This document shows, piece by piece, positions 46,801 through 55,201 of a stretch of 64,000 bases of DNA. Each line of letters begins with the position of its first letter. Within the stretch, counting starts at the first letter, position 1. The DNA lies in assembly GCF_020886055.1 (NCBI RefSeq), contig NZ_AP025184.1, positions 558,001 to 622,000 on the forward strand, in the 5' to 3' direction. Made by a program: the position numbers and the translations under genes. This stretch comes from Flavobacterium ammoniigenes. Lineage in GTDB: Bacteria > Bacteroidota > Bacteroidia > Flavobacteriales > Flavobacteriaceae. The notes under the pieces were generated by a model that was given only the letters and a program-made list of their open reading frames with translations, was not told where the DNA came from and did no database searches.

Positions 46801-49800
46801 ATTGTTCTGCCGCTGTTTTAGCAGCAGTCCAAGAAATTCCAGAAGCGTTAATAAATTGATAGAAGTGATTGTTTGAACTTAGTGGTAAAGCAGCCCCCAA
46901 GTTAAATGTAATCGTTCTGTTTAGAGCACTGTTAGAATTCGAATTGAATTTTACCTCGCGATAAATAGCTTGCAATTCAGCAGCTGTTAAACTTCCAGTA
47001 AAAGTTAACACTCCGGAAGAAGCATTGTAATTTTGTGTTACGCCAGCAGGCAAAGCCCTTGTGTAAGACAATACATCACCCGAAGCAAAACCTGAACTTA
47101 TCATAACCAATGCACCATCAATAGCGGTTGAATTGGTTACAGAAATTTGACTATCAATTACTGAAGCTGTTCTCGCTTGTAAACTTGGAACTGCTGAACT
47201 AGTCACAATTCGATCTTGTGTTGCTTCAACATCAAATGTTGCTGTGGCAAATGTACCTGATGCATCTGTAACTGTAATAGTTACTGTCGATGAGCCAATA
47301 ACACCCGTAGCAGTAGTGTAATTCATTGTTCTAGCTCCAGTTGTCCCTGAGAAGCTAATATTTGCAACTGGCAATAAAGTTGTATTGGATGAAGTCACAC
47401 TAAGAATTAAATTCGCCACCGCTGTCTCTGTATCTGAAATTACAAAATTAACAGATGCTGGTGTTCCTGTAGAACACGCAATTTGATTAGAGATGGATGA
47501 GATGGTAGGACGTGCGTTTACCGTTACAGTATAAGTTGTCGATTGTCCACAATACGTATACGTAATCACTGATGTTCCGCCTGCAACTCCAGTTACTAAT
47601 CCTGAGGTATTTACAGTAGCAACTGATGGTGTACCTGATGACCATGTTCCTCCACTCAGTACATGAGATAACTGAGTCGTTCCACCTATTGTAAGTCCAT
47701 TTACCCCTGTGATTTGTGCAAAATATCCAGCAACAAAGTTACTTGTTGTGCCAGTTTTTGTAAGATTAGAAAGTGTTCCATTATTTGCTGAAGTCGTTGA
47801 GTCAAACAAAGATGTAATACTTACATTATTTCCTCCAGCTATTCCTTGGTTGAATTGATAGTAGTCTACTAAACCAGCTTCATTTCCAGCTAAAATGGTA
47901 TTCATTCCAGCTGCAATTTCGGCAGCTGAACGTGACGTATTCCAAAAACGCAATTCGTCTAACAAACCAGCATAGTAATTATCTACACGCCCAAGATCAT
48001 AGGGATGAGTAACATTAACCGCTGTTGGAGCAAGTGCTGTATGCACTAAACTTCCGTTTACATATACTTTAAATGCGGTACCTTCTTTCACGATCGCTAT
48101 ATGAGACCAAACGTTCTGAAGAATATGGGCATTGGGAGTTACAAAACCAAAATCAGCTAAAGTATTGTCTTCCCATGCTGATAAATGTATTTTACCGCTC
48201 ATTAAATACAATGAAGGTATTCTTGAATTGTTACTTACGGGTTGTTTCCCCAAAATTGCATGCCATTGTCCATCAAAATTCGAACTATCCGGTTTAACCC
48301 ATACTTCTATGGTAAAAGCTGTAGCTCCATCTTGAATTGACTGACTGCTTAAATTTACAATATCATTCACCCCGTCAAAATGCAGAGCGTTATTGGTTAC
48401 AGCACTGACTGCTGTTCTTGTACTAGCACAACTATTGGCATTTACTGCTTGAGCAAAATAGGTCGTTCCTGCAACAAGAGCTGTTGAGTTGGCTAAAGCC
48501 GTTCCTCCTGTGGATGCAGCATACCATTCAATCGTTTCTCCTGTTCCCGCACTCGCTTGTAAACTTGCTAAGCTACTTCCACCAAGACAAAACAATTGTG
48601 AAGCAGTTGCTATAGGGGCAGTTGGTAAGGCATTTAGCGTTCCTGTCACCGCCACATTTTGAGAGGCTGCTCCTGAAACTACAGTTATATTCCCACCCGG
48701 AGTTCCTGTTGCCGATGCTGCTAGTCTAACATAAACCGTAGTAGCTGCAAGAGTTCCTGAAGCGTTAATGGTAACAGTAGCGCCATAAGCAGAACCACTT
48801 GTTAAAGAAACTTCATATCCTGAAGGTGCAGTAACCGTAACGTTAGAGGCTAAATCAGTTCCTGAAACCGTAAACGATTGTTCTGTAGAAGCTGAACCTT
48901 GACAAGCAGTGAAAGCCGATAAACTAGAAACAGAATTTGTTATTACAGGAGTCGCAACAGAAACAGATGTAAAAGTAACGGTTGCGGTTGCGGTCGCGGT
49001 TGTTCCATTAATGCTAAACCCTAAAGTCGCAGTTCCTGCAGTACTGCTACTAGTTAAAGTAACCGTATACGTACCGTTATTGTTATCTATTACATTGCCT
49101 AATGTACCCGAAGTTGTAGTAACTACTACAGTACCTCCAGTTGTAGTTAAATTTGTATTCGTATTGTCTTTTAACTGAATTGTAATTGTAGATGTGGTTG
49201 TCCCATCTGCTTGAATGCTAGTTGGATTCGCAGAAATAGTTGATTTTGTAGGATCAGCAGCAATTGGTACTGCTCCACAAAGAGAAATTGTAGGCGTGTT
49301 AGTACAATCAAATGAAGTAACATTTCCAGTACTATCTGTAGCTTCACCCATTGAACCGTTGGTTCTATGTCCTACATAACAAAATTGAGCTGAACCTTCT
49401 TTTACATAAACTAAAGTATGCCCACCTAATTCCGTAAAAATAGCTTTATCTGTTCCAGATACAAAACCATTTGGAAAACCAGGATCGAAAGTAGTTCCTG
49501 CGTTTGAAGAGGTTCCTCTACCAATTAACCATCCGTCATTTTCACCCCAACTATATAAGTTCCCTGAGGAAGTGATTGCAGCAACACCTGCTAATTTGCC
49601 GTTGTGCTCTTGCGTACTTATAAAGCTTATATTAGTGAAAAAATCATTAGCCGTTACTGACTTCTTAGCTTTTGCCCAAGTAAGTCTATCTGTTGTTGTA
49701 AAATCGCCACACTGTCTTAATGAATTATCTCCTAATGCATATAGCGTCCCAGAGTTAGATAATAAAAATAGGGTGTTTTTTGTTGTTCCAGTTTGCGACC

Positions 49801-50677
49801 CAGTAATACCAATCATTTTTGGAATATTACTTGATGTAAATTCAGAAGGAATTGTCATTAAAGTAGCATAGTTTTTACTTGTAACCCCAGTTCCATCTCC
49901 TAAAAATGTAGTAGACCCCCAAGTGTATACTCCACCTGTAGAAGTGAGTGCCATCATAGCGCTGGTAGTGCTATCAGTAACTTGACCTCTTATGGCTACG
50001 ACATTCGTCAAAAAAGTACTAGAATTTATTTTTACTTTATGCCAAGTAGTTGATGATAAAGCCGAACCATCGCCTTGTAGATTGGCATCAGCTAATGCTA
50101 AAACCCATACATTACCATTTGCTACCAAAGACAACATATTATATGAAGCAAATAACATAGTTACATCTGAAGGATTAACTCCTGTAGGTAATTTAGTGTT
50201 TGCATCACCACCTGAAGGTGTACTAATAAGGCCAAAGCCAGTTGTTGATTTAAGTGTAGTTGACAAAACACCCTGAGCATTAGCAGATCCTGTAGCACCC
50301 CAGGCATACAAACCTGTTGTAGTTAAAACAATATACTGATCTTTCCCACCTCCACCAATTCCACCAATGGTTGTATACAATACAGTGCCAGTTAAGCCAC
50401 TATAATTTGTTGAATTTAAGGGTAATGGTGGATTAGCAACATCAGAGGTTCCGTTGGAACCAATATCTTGACCCCAAGCTAAAACATCTCCATTAGAACT
50501 CATGGCTAATGAAGCATGGTAACCACTCACTATTTTATCGTATTTTCTGTTTACGTCACATTGTGCAAAAGCACTAGACTGGGATAATAAAAATAACATC
50601 CCCAAAAAGTGGATCTTTAACATCTTTTTCAAAGTTAAAATTGATGTTGGAAAATAATTTTCTTTTCTGTTTTTCAT
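43820..50677 (-). CDS. Giant T9SS type B multidomain adhesin
   Basis: A 2285-residue exported protein. Order: extended signal peptide (about 1-39); RCC1-like repeats (about 40-450; e.g. SSNGDVLAWGQD); invasin-like Ig domain (about 475-570); LamG/ConA-like domain (about 760-930); Ig-like Big_2 (about 995-1055); C-type lectin-like domain (about 1265-1405) with EPN and WND motifs, suggesting a calcium-dependent sugar site; further Ig-like domains; calcium-binding thrombospondin type 3 region with four 63-residue modules (about 1850-2150); type B sorting domain (about 2195-2285; QAITPNGDGVNDTW). T9SS export and surface attachment follow from the CTD; binding of glycans or cells is inferred. Cotranscribed with the SprF-like gene. 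Confidence 0.9.
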   Translation of the reverse strand: MKNRKENYFPTSILTLKKMLKIHFLGMLFLLSQSSAFAQCDVNRKYDKIVSGYHASLAMSSNGDVLAWGQDIGSNGTSDVANPPLPLNSTNYSGLTGTVLYTTIGGIGGGGKDQYIVLTTTGLYAWGATGSANAQGVLSTTLKSTTGFGLISTPSGGDANTKLPTGVNPSDVTMLFASYNMLSLVANGNVWVLALADANLQGDGSALSSTTWHKVKINSSTFLTNVVAIRGQVTDSTTSAMMALTSTGGVYTWGSTTFLGDGTGVTSKNYATLMTIPSEFTSSNIPKMIGITGSQTGTTKNTLFLLSNSGTLYALGDNSLRQCGDFTTTDRLTWAKAKKSVTANDFFTNISFISTQEHNGKLAGVAAITSSGNLYSWGENDGWLIGRGTSSNAGTTFDPGFPNGFVSGTDKAIFTELGGHTLVYVKEGSAQFCYVGHRTNGSMGEATDSTGNVTSFDCTNTPTISLCGAVPIAADPTKSTISANPTSIQADGTTTSTITIQLKDNTNTNLTTTGGTVVVTTTSGTLGNVIDNNNGTYTVTLTSSSTAGTATLGFSINGTTATATATVTFTSVSVATPVITNSVSSLSAFTACQGSASTEQSFTVSGTDLASNVTVTAPSGYEVSLTSGSAYGATVTINASGTLAATTVYVRLAASATGTPGGNITVVSGAASQNVAVTGTLNALPTAPIATASQLFCLGGSSLASLQASAGTGETIEWYAASTGGTALANSTALVAGTTYFAQAVNANSCASTRTAVSAVTNNALHFDGVNDIVNLSSQSIQDGATAFTIEVWVKPDSSNFDGQWHAILGKQPVSNNSRIPSLYLMSGKIHLSAWEDNTLADFGFVTPNAHILQNVWSHIAIVKEGTAFKVYVNGSLVHTALAPTAVNVTHPYDLGRVDNYYAGLLDELRFWNTSRSAAEIAAGMNTILAGNEAGLVDYYQFNQGIAGGNNVSITSLFDSTTSANNGTLSNLTKTGTTSNFVAGYFAQITGVNGLTIGGTTQLSHVLSGGTWSSGTPSVATVNTSGLVTGVAGGTSVITYTYCGQSTTYTVTVNARPTISSISNQIACSTGTPASVNFVISDTETAVANLILSVTSSNTTLLPVANISFSGTTGARTMNYTTATGVIGSSTVTITVTDASGTFATATFDVEATQDRIVTSSAVPSLQARTASVIDSQISVTNSTAIDGALVMISSGFASGDVLSYTRALPAGVTQNYNASSGVLTFTGSLTAAELQAIYREVKFNSNSNSALNRTITFNLGAALPLSSNNHFYQFINASGISWTAAKTAAEQLSFFGKQGYLATVTSAAENQFIVSKIQGQGWMGAADSQTEDVWKWMTGPEAGTQFWQGRSNGSVVGGLYNNWGSGEPNDWGSGEDYAHFLLDGKWNDYPLSSNGIQGYIVEFGGMTNDPCVVTSATKTIAVVPGITIVPVLNSPATNSTNSTTFQISYTLPETPTAGSVRLTFTPTGGGTPIVWTMNNSTSASFTYAIGSNPVITSASNVNSGGAIPFTTYNITLSYQNAFGNPAASVTNTNIQTLTPPNISLPQSNYAGTPNSNLTAITPQNTGGTATFTISPALPNGVSINAVTGEISGRPTGTMATTSFTITATNAAGTSTASFNLIIDQDSDGDGILDSTDTDDDNDGLLDYQEQDCSASTAVSQSLTPSTFYFVQWNSYSNGVLRGVINVPGNPVNVTVTNTSNSILLQNDAPYGGISNWSPQPSGNPNLSTFRSNTLGEHKFVFDQPVNNPRFFINSLNRTLDLSLPGKVLNSNGNFTGAPVGTTTQVLVGNEGTGTISFSGNVSEISFTGRATEFYCNFSLGIAGIVNSNACADIDTDGDGIPNRLDIESDGDGVLDATEKADGTDEKDFCKFVLAHQTVTTSSAWNTADCDNDGVTNAQELTDGTDPLKADTDGDGVIDGTEKTDGTDAKDFCKFVLAHQTVATSSAWNAADCDGDGTTNRQEILNNTDPLVGDTDGDGVLDPQEILDGTSRTNACEFVLSHQTIAPSSAWNSADCDGDGVTNAQEKLDGTDPLKADTDGDGVKDGTEKTDGTSGVNVCQFVLAHQTVTPSSAWNSADCDGDGLTNLIEKTLGLNPLLADTDGDGLSDGVEASLGTNPLITDTDGDGIPDNRDNCPLTPNANQADNDQDGKGDVCDNDDDNDGVLDTVDNCPLNANSDQADRDRDGKGDVCDTLEINVSQAITPNGDGVNDTWVIYNLGNHPGSIVRVFNRWGKEVFYSNDYQNNWTGHYKDNSEKLPTSGSYFYQIDLGGDGSIDAQGWLYITQ
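44430..45130 (-). repeat. Four tandem 63-codon modules in the adhesin gene
   Basis: The motif around CxFVLxHQTxxxSSAWNxADC recurs at 45008, 44819, 44630 and 44441 with an exact 189-bp spacing. Each unit joins a Cys-pair segment to a DTDGDGxxD calcium-binding element. Confidence 0.92.
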
Positions 50678-50936
50678 AGTAATGAAATAAAAATTAAAAT
50701 AATATTAAAGATGCGATAGGGCATACACATCTAATTTTAAAGAAAAGGGATTCATAAACTAACAAAATTGAGGGTATAAACAATTGTTAATTTTTGTGGA
50801 CAAATTTACTAATGATTTGTTCAATTGTAATATATTTTCTATTCAACATTGTCCAATAAATTCAAAAACAAGACATAATGGTAAAAAATAGTATTTTATC
50901 ACCGTTTTAGATTCAAAAATTCACAAAAAAATTCTC
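50678..50936. other. Intergenic region between the adhesin gene and recA
   Basis: Very AT-rich and without an open frame of note. I found no TAnnTTTG box for the adhesin gene here; the recA promoter begins at 50937. Confidence 0.5.
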
Positions 50937-50965
50937 TTGTCGGTTCGAAAAAAAACCTATTTTTA
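50937..50965 (+). promoter_or_regulatory. Probable recA promoter
   Basis: TTG at 50937-50939, 18-bp spacer, TATTTTTA at 50958-50965 (one mismatch to TAnnTTTG). It leaves a leader of about 60 nt. Confidence 0.55.
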
Positions 50966-50978
50966 CGGAACCATACAG

Positions 50979-51003
50979 AAGAAATAAAACCCTTTTATTT
51001 CTT
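50979..51003 (+). promoter_or_regulatory. Perfect hairpin in the recA leader
   Basis: AAGAAATAAAA, loop CCC, TTTTATTTCTT: 11 perfect but AT-rich base pairs, ending 30 bases before the ATG. It lies within the predicted 5' untranslated region and might affect translation or mRNA stability. Confidence 0.6.
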
Positions 51004-51033
51004 GAAATTGACAACCTAATAGATACATAAAAG

Positions 51034-52041
51034 ATGAGTTCAGAGAAAGAAGCCAAGTTAAAAGCGTTACAACTTACGCTGGATAAACTAGACAAAACCT
51101 ACGGAAAAGGAACCGTAATGAAAATGGGCGATAAAGCCGTTGAAGAAGTAGAAGTGATTTCATCTGGATCTCTTGGTGTCGATTTAGCATTAGGAGTAGG
51201 TGGTTATCCAAAAGGAAGAATTATCGAAATCTACGGTCCAGAATCGTCTGGTAAAACTACTTTAACCTTACACGCTATTGCCGAAGCGCAAAAAGCAGGT
51301 GGTATTGCCGCTTTCATAGATGCAGAACACGCATTCGACAGAAATTATGCGGAGAAATTAGGAGTAGACATTGAAAATTTAATCATTTCGCAACCCGATA
51401 ATGGAGAACAAGCACTTGAAATTGCGGAGAACTTAATCCGTTCAGGGGCGATTGACATTGTAGTTATTGACTCGGTAGCGGCCTTGACGCCAAAAAGCGA
51501 AATTGAAGGTGAAATGGGAGATTCTAAAATGGGGCTTCACGCACGTTTGATGTCACAAGCATTACGTAAATTAACAGGAACAATTAGCAAAACACATTGT
51601 ACGGTTTTCTTCATCAACCAGTTGAGAGAGAAAATCGGAGTGATGTTTGGTAACCCTGAAACTACAACGGGTGGAAATGCGTTGAAATTTTATGCTTCGG
51701 TTCGTTTGGATATTCGTCGTTCGTCTCAAATTAAAGATGGCGAAAACGTAATTGGAAACAGAACGAAAGTAAAAGTGGTTAAAAATAAAGTAGCACCGCC
51801 TTTTAGAACGGCTGAATTTGACATTATGTATGGCGAAGGAGTTTCTAAAACAGGTGAGATCTTAGATCTAGCGGTTGAGTTTGAAATCATCAAAAAATCA
51901 GGATCTTGGTTCAGTTATGGCGATACTAAATTAGGACAAGGTCGCGATGCAGTGAAAGCTTTAATCAAAGACAATCCAGAATTAGCTGATGAATTAGAAG
52001 AAAAAATCAAAACGCAAATCAAAGAATTAGCGGCTGAATAA
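51034..52041 (+). CDS. recA: Recombinase RecA
   Basis: The central homologous-recombination ATPase, 335 residues. Walker A is [10 protein letters not shown], followed by [20 protein letters not shown]. The L2 region [22 protein letters not shown] is canonical. The C-terminus is acidic-to-basic without an unusual extension. Single gene with its own promoter, a leader hairpin and a terminator. I see no LexA-type operator, and flavobacteria often lack the classic system. Confidence 0.98.
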   Translation: MSSEKEAKLKALQLTLDKLDKTYGKGTVMKMGDKAVEEVEVISSGSLGVDLALGVGGYPKGRIIEIYGPESSGKTTLTLHAIAEAQKAGGIAAFIDAEHAFDRNYAEKLGVDIENLIISQPDNGEQALEIAENLIRSGAIDIVVIDSVAALTPKSEIEGEMGDSKMGLHARLMSQALRKLTGTISKTHCTVFFINQLREKIGVMFGNPETTTGGNALKFYASVRLDIRRSSQIKDGENVIGNRTKVKVVKNKVAPPFRTAEFDIMYGEGVSKTGEILDLAVEFEIIKKSGSWFSYGDTKLGQGRDAVKALIKDNPELADELEEKIKTQIKELAAE

Positions 52042-52060
52042 CATATTTCTAGTCTAAAAT

Positions 52061-52094
52061 AAAAACCGTAACACTATATTGTTACGGTTTTTTT
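52061..52094. terminator. Terminator shared by recA and the convergent acyltransferase gene
   Basis: A5 CCGTAAC, loop ACTATATT, GTTACGG T7. The hairpin tail reaches the stop codon of the minus-strand gene at 52093. Confidence 0.88.
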
Positions 52095-52890
52095 ATGCTT
52101 TAATGGTGTCAAAATCCACCAATTGCTTGTAAATAGTTTGAAAGACTTCTTCTTTAATGGCTTTTCTATCGTCTAGTGTTTTGCCTTTGGTTTCCAAATG
52201 TTGGTGAATTTTTACCCGCATTAGTCCTGGACTTCCGCTAAAAAAAGTATACGACAACCGTTTTTTATTGTCGCCAAAAGAAATGGGAACAATTGGTATT
52301 TGATGTTCAATGGCCAATCGGAAAGCGCCATCTTTAAACGTATCCAAAACGATCGATTCATCATAAGGAACGCCTCCTTCTGGAAAAATGCAAACACTCA
52401 ATCCGCGATTCAATCGGTTTTGAGCGCTTTCATACACCGCTCTTCGGCTTTGCGCATTGTTGCGATCTACCAAAATACAAGTTCTTTTATAGAAAAAACC
52501 AAACAACGGAATCGAAGCCAACTCTTTTTTGCCGACAAAAACAAAAGGACGATCCACAACCGCTAACATCAACATGATATCTGTCATCGAAGTATGATTG
52601 GCTACTATCATATAACTTTTATTGGGTTCTAAGTCTTGAACGGTTTCGACTTTGTAATAGAAACCCATACTAAACAAGATAAACTTCCCCCAAATTCTTG
52701 CCAGTGCAAAAAAATATGGGTAACCGCGCTCTGATACAATAGACAATAACAACAACGGCAACATGACCAATATTGGCAAAGCAATCATGATGTAAAACCA
52801 TACCCGCCACAACAACCAAAATAGCATTTTTACTCCTCTCATAGTTGCCAAATGTATGAAATGGATCGACATTTTGAAAATATAATTCAA
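52093..52890 (-). CDS. Lysophospholipid acyltransferase family protein (PlsC-like)
   Basis: A membrane acyltransferase with NHTSMTDIMLML (HxxxxD catalytic pair) and FPEGGVPYDES (substrate region). The N-terminal helix LFWLLWRVWFYIMIALPILV anchors it. Divergent from the PlsC at 28947, so the acyl acceptor may differ. The start is uncertain: ATGs at 52890, 52872, 52842 and 52827 are in frame; the last two, just before the hydrophobic helix, are the most natural. Confidence 0.85.
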   Translation of the reverse strand: MNYIFKMSIHFIHLATMRGVKMLFWLLWRVWFYIMIALPILVMLPLLLLSIVSERGYPYFFALARIWGKFILFSMGFYYKVETVQDLEPNKSYMIVANHTSMTDIMLMLAVVDRPFVFVGKKELASIPLFGFFYKRTCILVDRNNAQSRRAVYESAQNRLNRGLSVCIFPEGGVPYDESIVLDTFKDGAFRLAIEHQIPIVPISFGDNKKRLSYTFFSGSPGLMRVKIHQHLETKGKTLDDRKAIKEEVFQTIYKQLVDFDTIKA

Positions 52891-52960
52891 TTGTCATTCA
52901 CTTTGTATAAATACACTGACGAGCTGATGTTTTTTAAAAAATATACATTTTACAATAAAT

Positions 52961-52981
52961 ATTTATTGATTATCAATAAAT
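52961..52981. promoter_or_regulatory. Perfect operator-like palindrome in the DUF2975/HTH promoter
   Basis: ATTTATTGAT, central T, ATCAATAAAT: 10-bp perfect arms covering the -33 TTG and part of the spacer. A site in this place would block RNA polymerase; the HTH protein encoded in the same operon is the natural candidate to bind it. Confidence 0.65.
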
Positions 52982-52984
52982 TTA

Positions 52985-52992
52985 TATATTTG
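52985..52992 (+). promoter_or_regulatory. -7 box of the DUF2975/HTH operon
   Basis: TATATTTG, with TTG at 52966-52968 and a 16-bp spacer. The ATG at 52994 would be inside the transcription start region, which favours the ATG at 53018 as start of the membrane protein. Confidence 0.6.
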
Positions 52993-53017
52993 TATGTCTA
53001 ATTTAAAAAACAGCATC

Positions 53018-53554
53018 ATGGAAAAAAAGAAGGATTACGTATTAAAAACGCTTGAGGTAGTGTCTTGGATCATTTTCGTTGGGCTATGTGTTGAAGCGGG
53101 GGCCTTACTTTTTAATTTTGGATTCACGCTATTTAGGCCTATTGCGACACACAATGTGTACAAAGGCTTAAATCTATCGAACTTGTATCAAAATGAATTG
53201 GCCCACTACATTGGTATTATGAGCTGTGTCGTGCTATTGGCACTGTTAAAAGCTTATTTATTTTACCTAGTGGTATCTGTTTTCAGCAAACTCAATTTTG
53301 TTGCTCCTTTTAGTATTGAAATTGCCAAAATCATAGAAAAGATGAGCTACGAAGCATTGGCTATTGCCCTGTTAAGTTTTGTTGCTAATCAATATGCTGA
53401 AGCGCTGGTAACAAATGGATACGAACTTCATGAAACTACTGCCTATTGGAATGATGCCGATGCTTTTTTAATGATGGCCGCTATTGTGTATGTCATTTCG
53501 CGTCTTTTCAAAAAAGGAATCGAATTACAACAAGAAAAAGACTTAACAATTTAA
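53018..53554 (+). CDS. DUF2975 membrane protein
   Basis: About 178 residues with four hydrophobic segments (about 10-35, 60-85, 110-130, 145-165). The layout and the adjacent small HTH gene match the DUF2975/YozG pairs found in Firmicutes and Bacteroidetes, whose function is not known. I choose the ATG at 53018 (MEKKKDYVLKTLE) because the -7 box sits directly before the earlier ATG at 52994. Its stop is 3 bases before the regulator's start, so the two are cotranscribed and probably act together. Confidence 0.8.
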   Translation: MEKKKDYVLKTLEVVSWIIFVGLCVEAGALLFNFGFTLFRPIATHNVYKGLNLSNLYQNELAHYIGIMSCVVLLALLKAYLFYLVVSVFSKLNFVAPFSIEIAKIIEKMSYEALAIALLSFVANQYAEALVTNGYELHETTAYWNDADAFLMMAAIVYVISRLFKKGIELQQEKDLTI

Positions 53555-53557
53555 CAT

Positions 53558-53767
53558 ATGGCAATTGTAGTAAACTTAGATGTCATGATGGCAAAACGCA
53601 AAATGTCATTAAACGAATTGTCAGAAAAAGTAGAATTGACTTTAGCCAATCTTTCAATTCTTAAAACAGGCAAAGCCAAAGCGATTCGATTTAGTACCTT
53701 AGAAGCCATATGCAGCGCTTTAGACTGTCAACCGGGCGATATATTGGAATTCACCGCTGAAAAATAA
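53558..53767 (+). CDS. Small Cro/CI-type HTH regulator (YozG-like)
   Basis: A 69-residue single-domain regulator with an HTH at about 18-40 (LNELSEKVELTLANLSILKT) and the YozG-like continuation FSTLEAICSALDCQPGDILEF. Such proteins are usually autoregulators. The palindrome at 52961-52981 in its own promoter fits a dimeric Cro/CI site. Ends at a terminator. Confidence 0.9.
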   Translation: MAIVVNLDVMMAKRKMSLNELSEKVELTLANLSILKTGKAKAIRFSTLEAICSALDCQPGDILEFTAEK

Positions 53768-53797
53768 AAAAAAGCACTACTCTCGTAGTGCTTTTTT
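53768..53797. terminator. Bidirectional terminator after HTH gene
   Basis: A5 GCACTAC, loop TCTC, GTAGTGC T6, between the convergent HTH and EnvC-like genes. Confidence 0.92.
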
Positions 53798-53804
53798 AGT
53801 ACTC

Positions 53805-55181
53805 TTAGTTAGACAACCAACCCGCAGGATTGATATACGAAGTGTTTTGTAGAATTAGGAATTTAAGTACCGTTTTTCCAGTTTCTCCATTAGAACGTAC
53901 GCGGCCAATAGATTGTTTTCGACTTACTTTATCTCCTTTACCCACACTAACCGAGCTTAAATTTTGATATACGGTGAAATAATCCCCGTGTTGAATCATG
54001 ACTGCTTTATTCACGGGTGTAGAATTAAAAACATTGATTACAACACCGTCAAATACTGCACGTGCATTCGCTCCTTGATCAGTGGTGATTTCAACTCCAC
54101 TATTGTGAACCATTAACGATTTATAGACCGGGTGAGGTTGGTTTCCAAAACCTAATGTAATCGATCCACGTTCAACAGGATAAGGCAACCTTCCTTTGTT
54201 GGCTCTAAAATTATCCGCTACAATTTTGGCTTCTGGTGTTAGCTCAATTTTAGTAGATGAAATAGGCTTTTTGGCTTCTTCTTCAGGTTCTTCCACTTCA
54301 ACTGGCTTAACCACTGTTTTTGTAGAAGTTTTGTTCGTTTTATTAGCAAGGGCCAATTCTTTTGCGGCAGCGGCAGCAGCAGCTTTCTTCTCTTTTGCGG
54401 CAGCTGTTGCAGCTGCTTTTTGTTTCGCACGTTCGGCGGCAGCTTTTCTATTGGCCTCAGCAATGGCTTGACGAATCAAACGGTCAATTTGCTTGTCAAT
54501 TGCGCGCGCTTCTTGCTGCTTTTTCTTAATGTCATTAGCAATTTTATTCTTGTCTTTTTTAATGGCATTGACTAACTTTTCTTGTTCTTTCTTTTCTTGC
54601 TCCAACGACAAACGCTCTTTTTCCTTCTCATCAATTAGCTTCTGCTTGGCTGATTTTTGAACGTCAAGTTTTTGGTTATACACCACTAATTCTTTTGATT
54701 TTCCTTTAATTTCCTCGCCTTGAATTTTTCTAAAACTAGTATACTGTTTCATATACTGTAATCTTTTGTAAGCTTGTTGGAAATTTTTAGAAGACAATAA
54801 AAACATGGCTCTACTTTCTTCTGAACGGCTTTTATACGACTTCACAATCATTTTCGAATAGTCTTCTTTAAGAACCTTTAGCTCTTTTTTAAGCCTATTA
54901 ATTTCTACCTGATTGATGTACATATCATTGCTCAACAATTTGGCTTGTTTCTCTGTGGTTTTAATTAAGTTTTCTTTCAAGGCAATTTTTTTTTCTTGAA
55001 TAGCCATCACACTTACCGCCGATTTTTCTTTTTTCTTAACGGATTGTAAGAGTCTTTCATTCTCTTTAATTTCCTGCTGAATTTGAGCTTTTCGTTGTTC
55101 TAATTTTTCTTGTTGGGCGTCTTGGCTCCAAAGCATTGAAGTAGTACAAATAAAAAGTAGACTTAGGAGAAATTTTGGCAT
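53805..55181 (-). CDS. EnvC-like murein hydrolase activator with degenerate LytM domain
   Basis: Signal peptide, then long coiled coils (about 20-255), a low-complexity Ala/Lys stretch (about 240-290) and a C-terminal M23/LytM domain (about 345-458). The zinc-binding residues of active M23 enzymes are missing: the usual HxH near the end reads VLKFLIL and the YxHL site reads YQNL. This is the pattern of EnvC-type activators, which bind and switch on amidases instead of cutting themselves. I start at 55181 (MPKFLLSLLF). It ends the operon with the DUF4292 and nucleotidyltransferase genes. Confidence 0.85.
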   Translation of the reverse strand: MPKFLLSLLFICTTSMLWSQDAQQEKLEQRKAQIQQEIKENERLLQSVKKKEKSAVSVMAIQEKKIALKENLIKTTEKQAKLLSNDMYINQVEINRLKKELKVLKEDYSKMIVKSYKSRSEESRAMFLLSSKNFQQAYKRLQYMKQYTSFRKIQGEEIKGKSKELVVYNQKLDVQKSAKQKLIDEKEKERLSLEQEKKEQEKLVNAIKKDKNKIANDIKKKQQEARAIDKQIDRLIRQAIAEANRKAAAERAKQKAAATAAAKEKKAAAAAAAKELALANKTNKTSTKTVVKPVEVEEPEEEAKKPISSTKIELTPEAKIVADNFRANKGRLPYPVERGSITLGFGNQPHPVYKSLMVHNSGVEITTDQGANARAVFDGVVINVFNSTPVNKAVMIQHGDYFTVYQNLSSVSVGKGDKVSRKQSIGRVRSNGETGKTVLKFLILQNTSYINPAGWLSN

Positions 55182-55201
55182 GGTAAAATGTTTTTGCAAA
55201 T

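Noticed and set aside
48909..49178. Open frames on the + strand within the adhesin gene
   Set aside because: They are antisense shadows of a Thr/Val-rich repeat protein without their own signals.
54196..54471. Ala-rich open frame opposite the EnvC-like gene
   Set aside because: It is the complement of the Ala/Lys low-complexity linker of the real gene.
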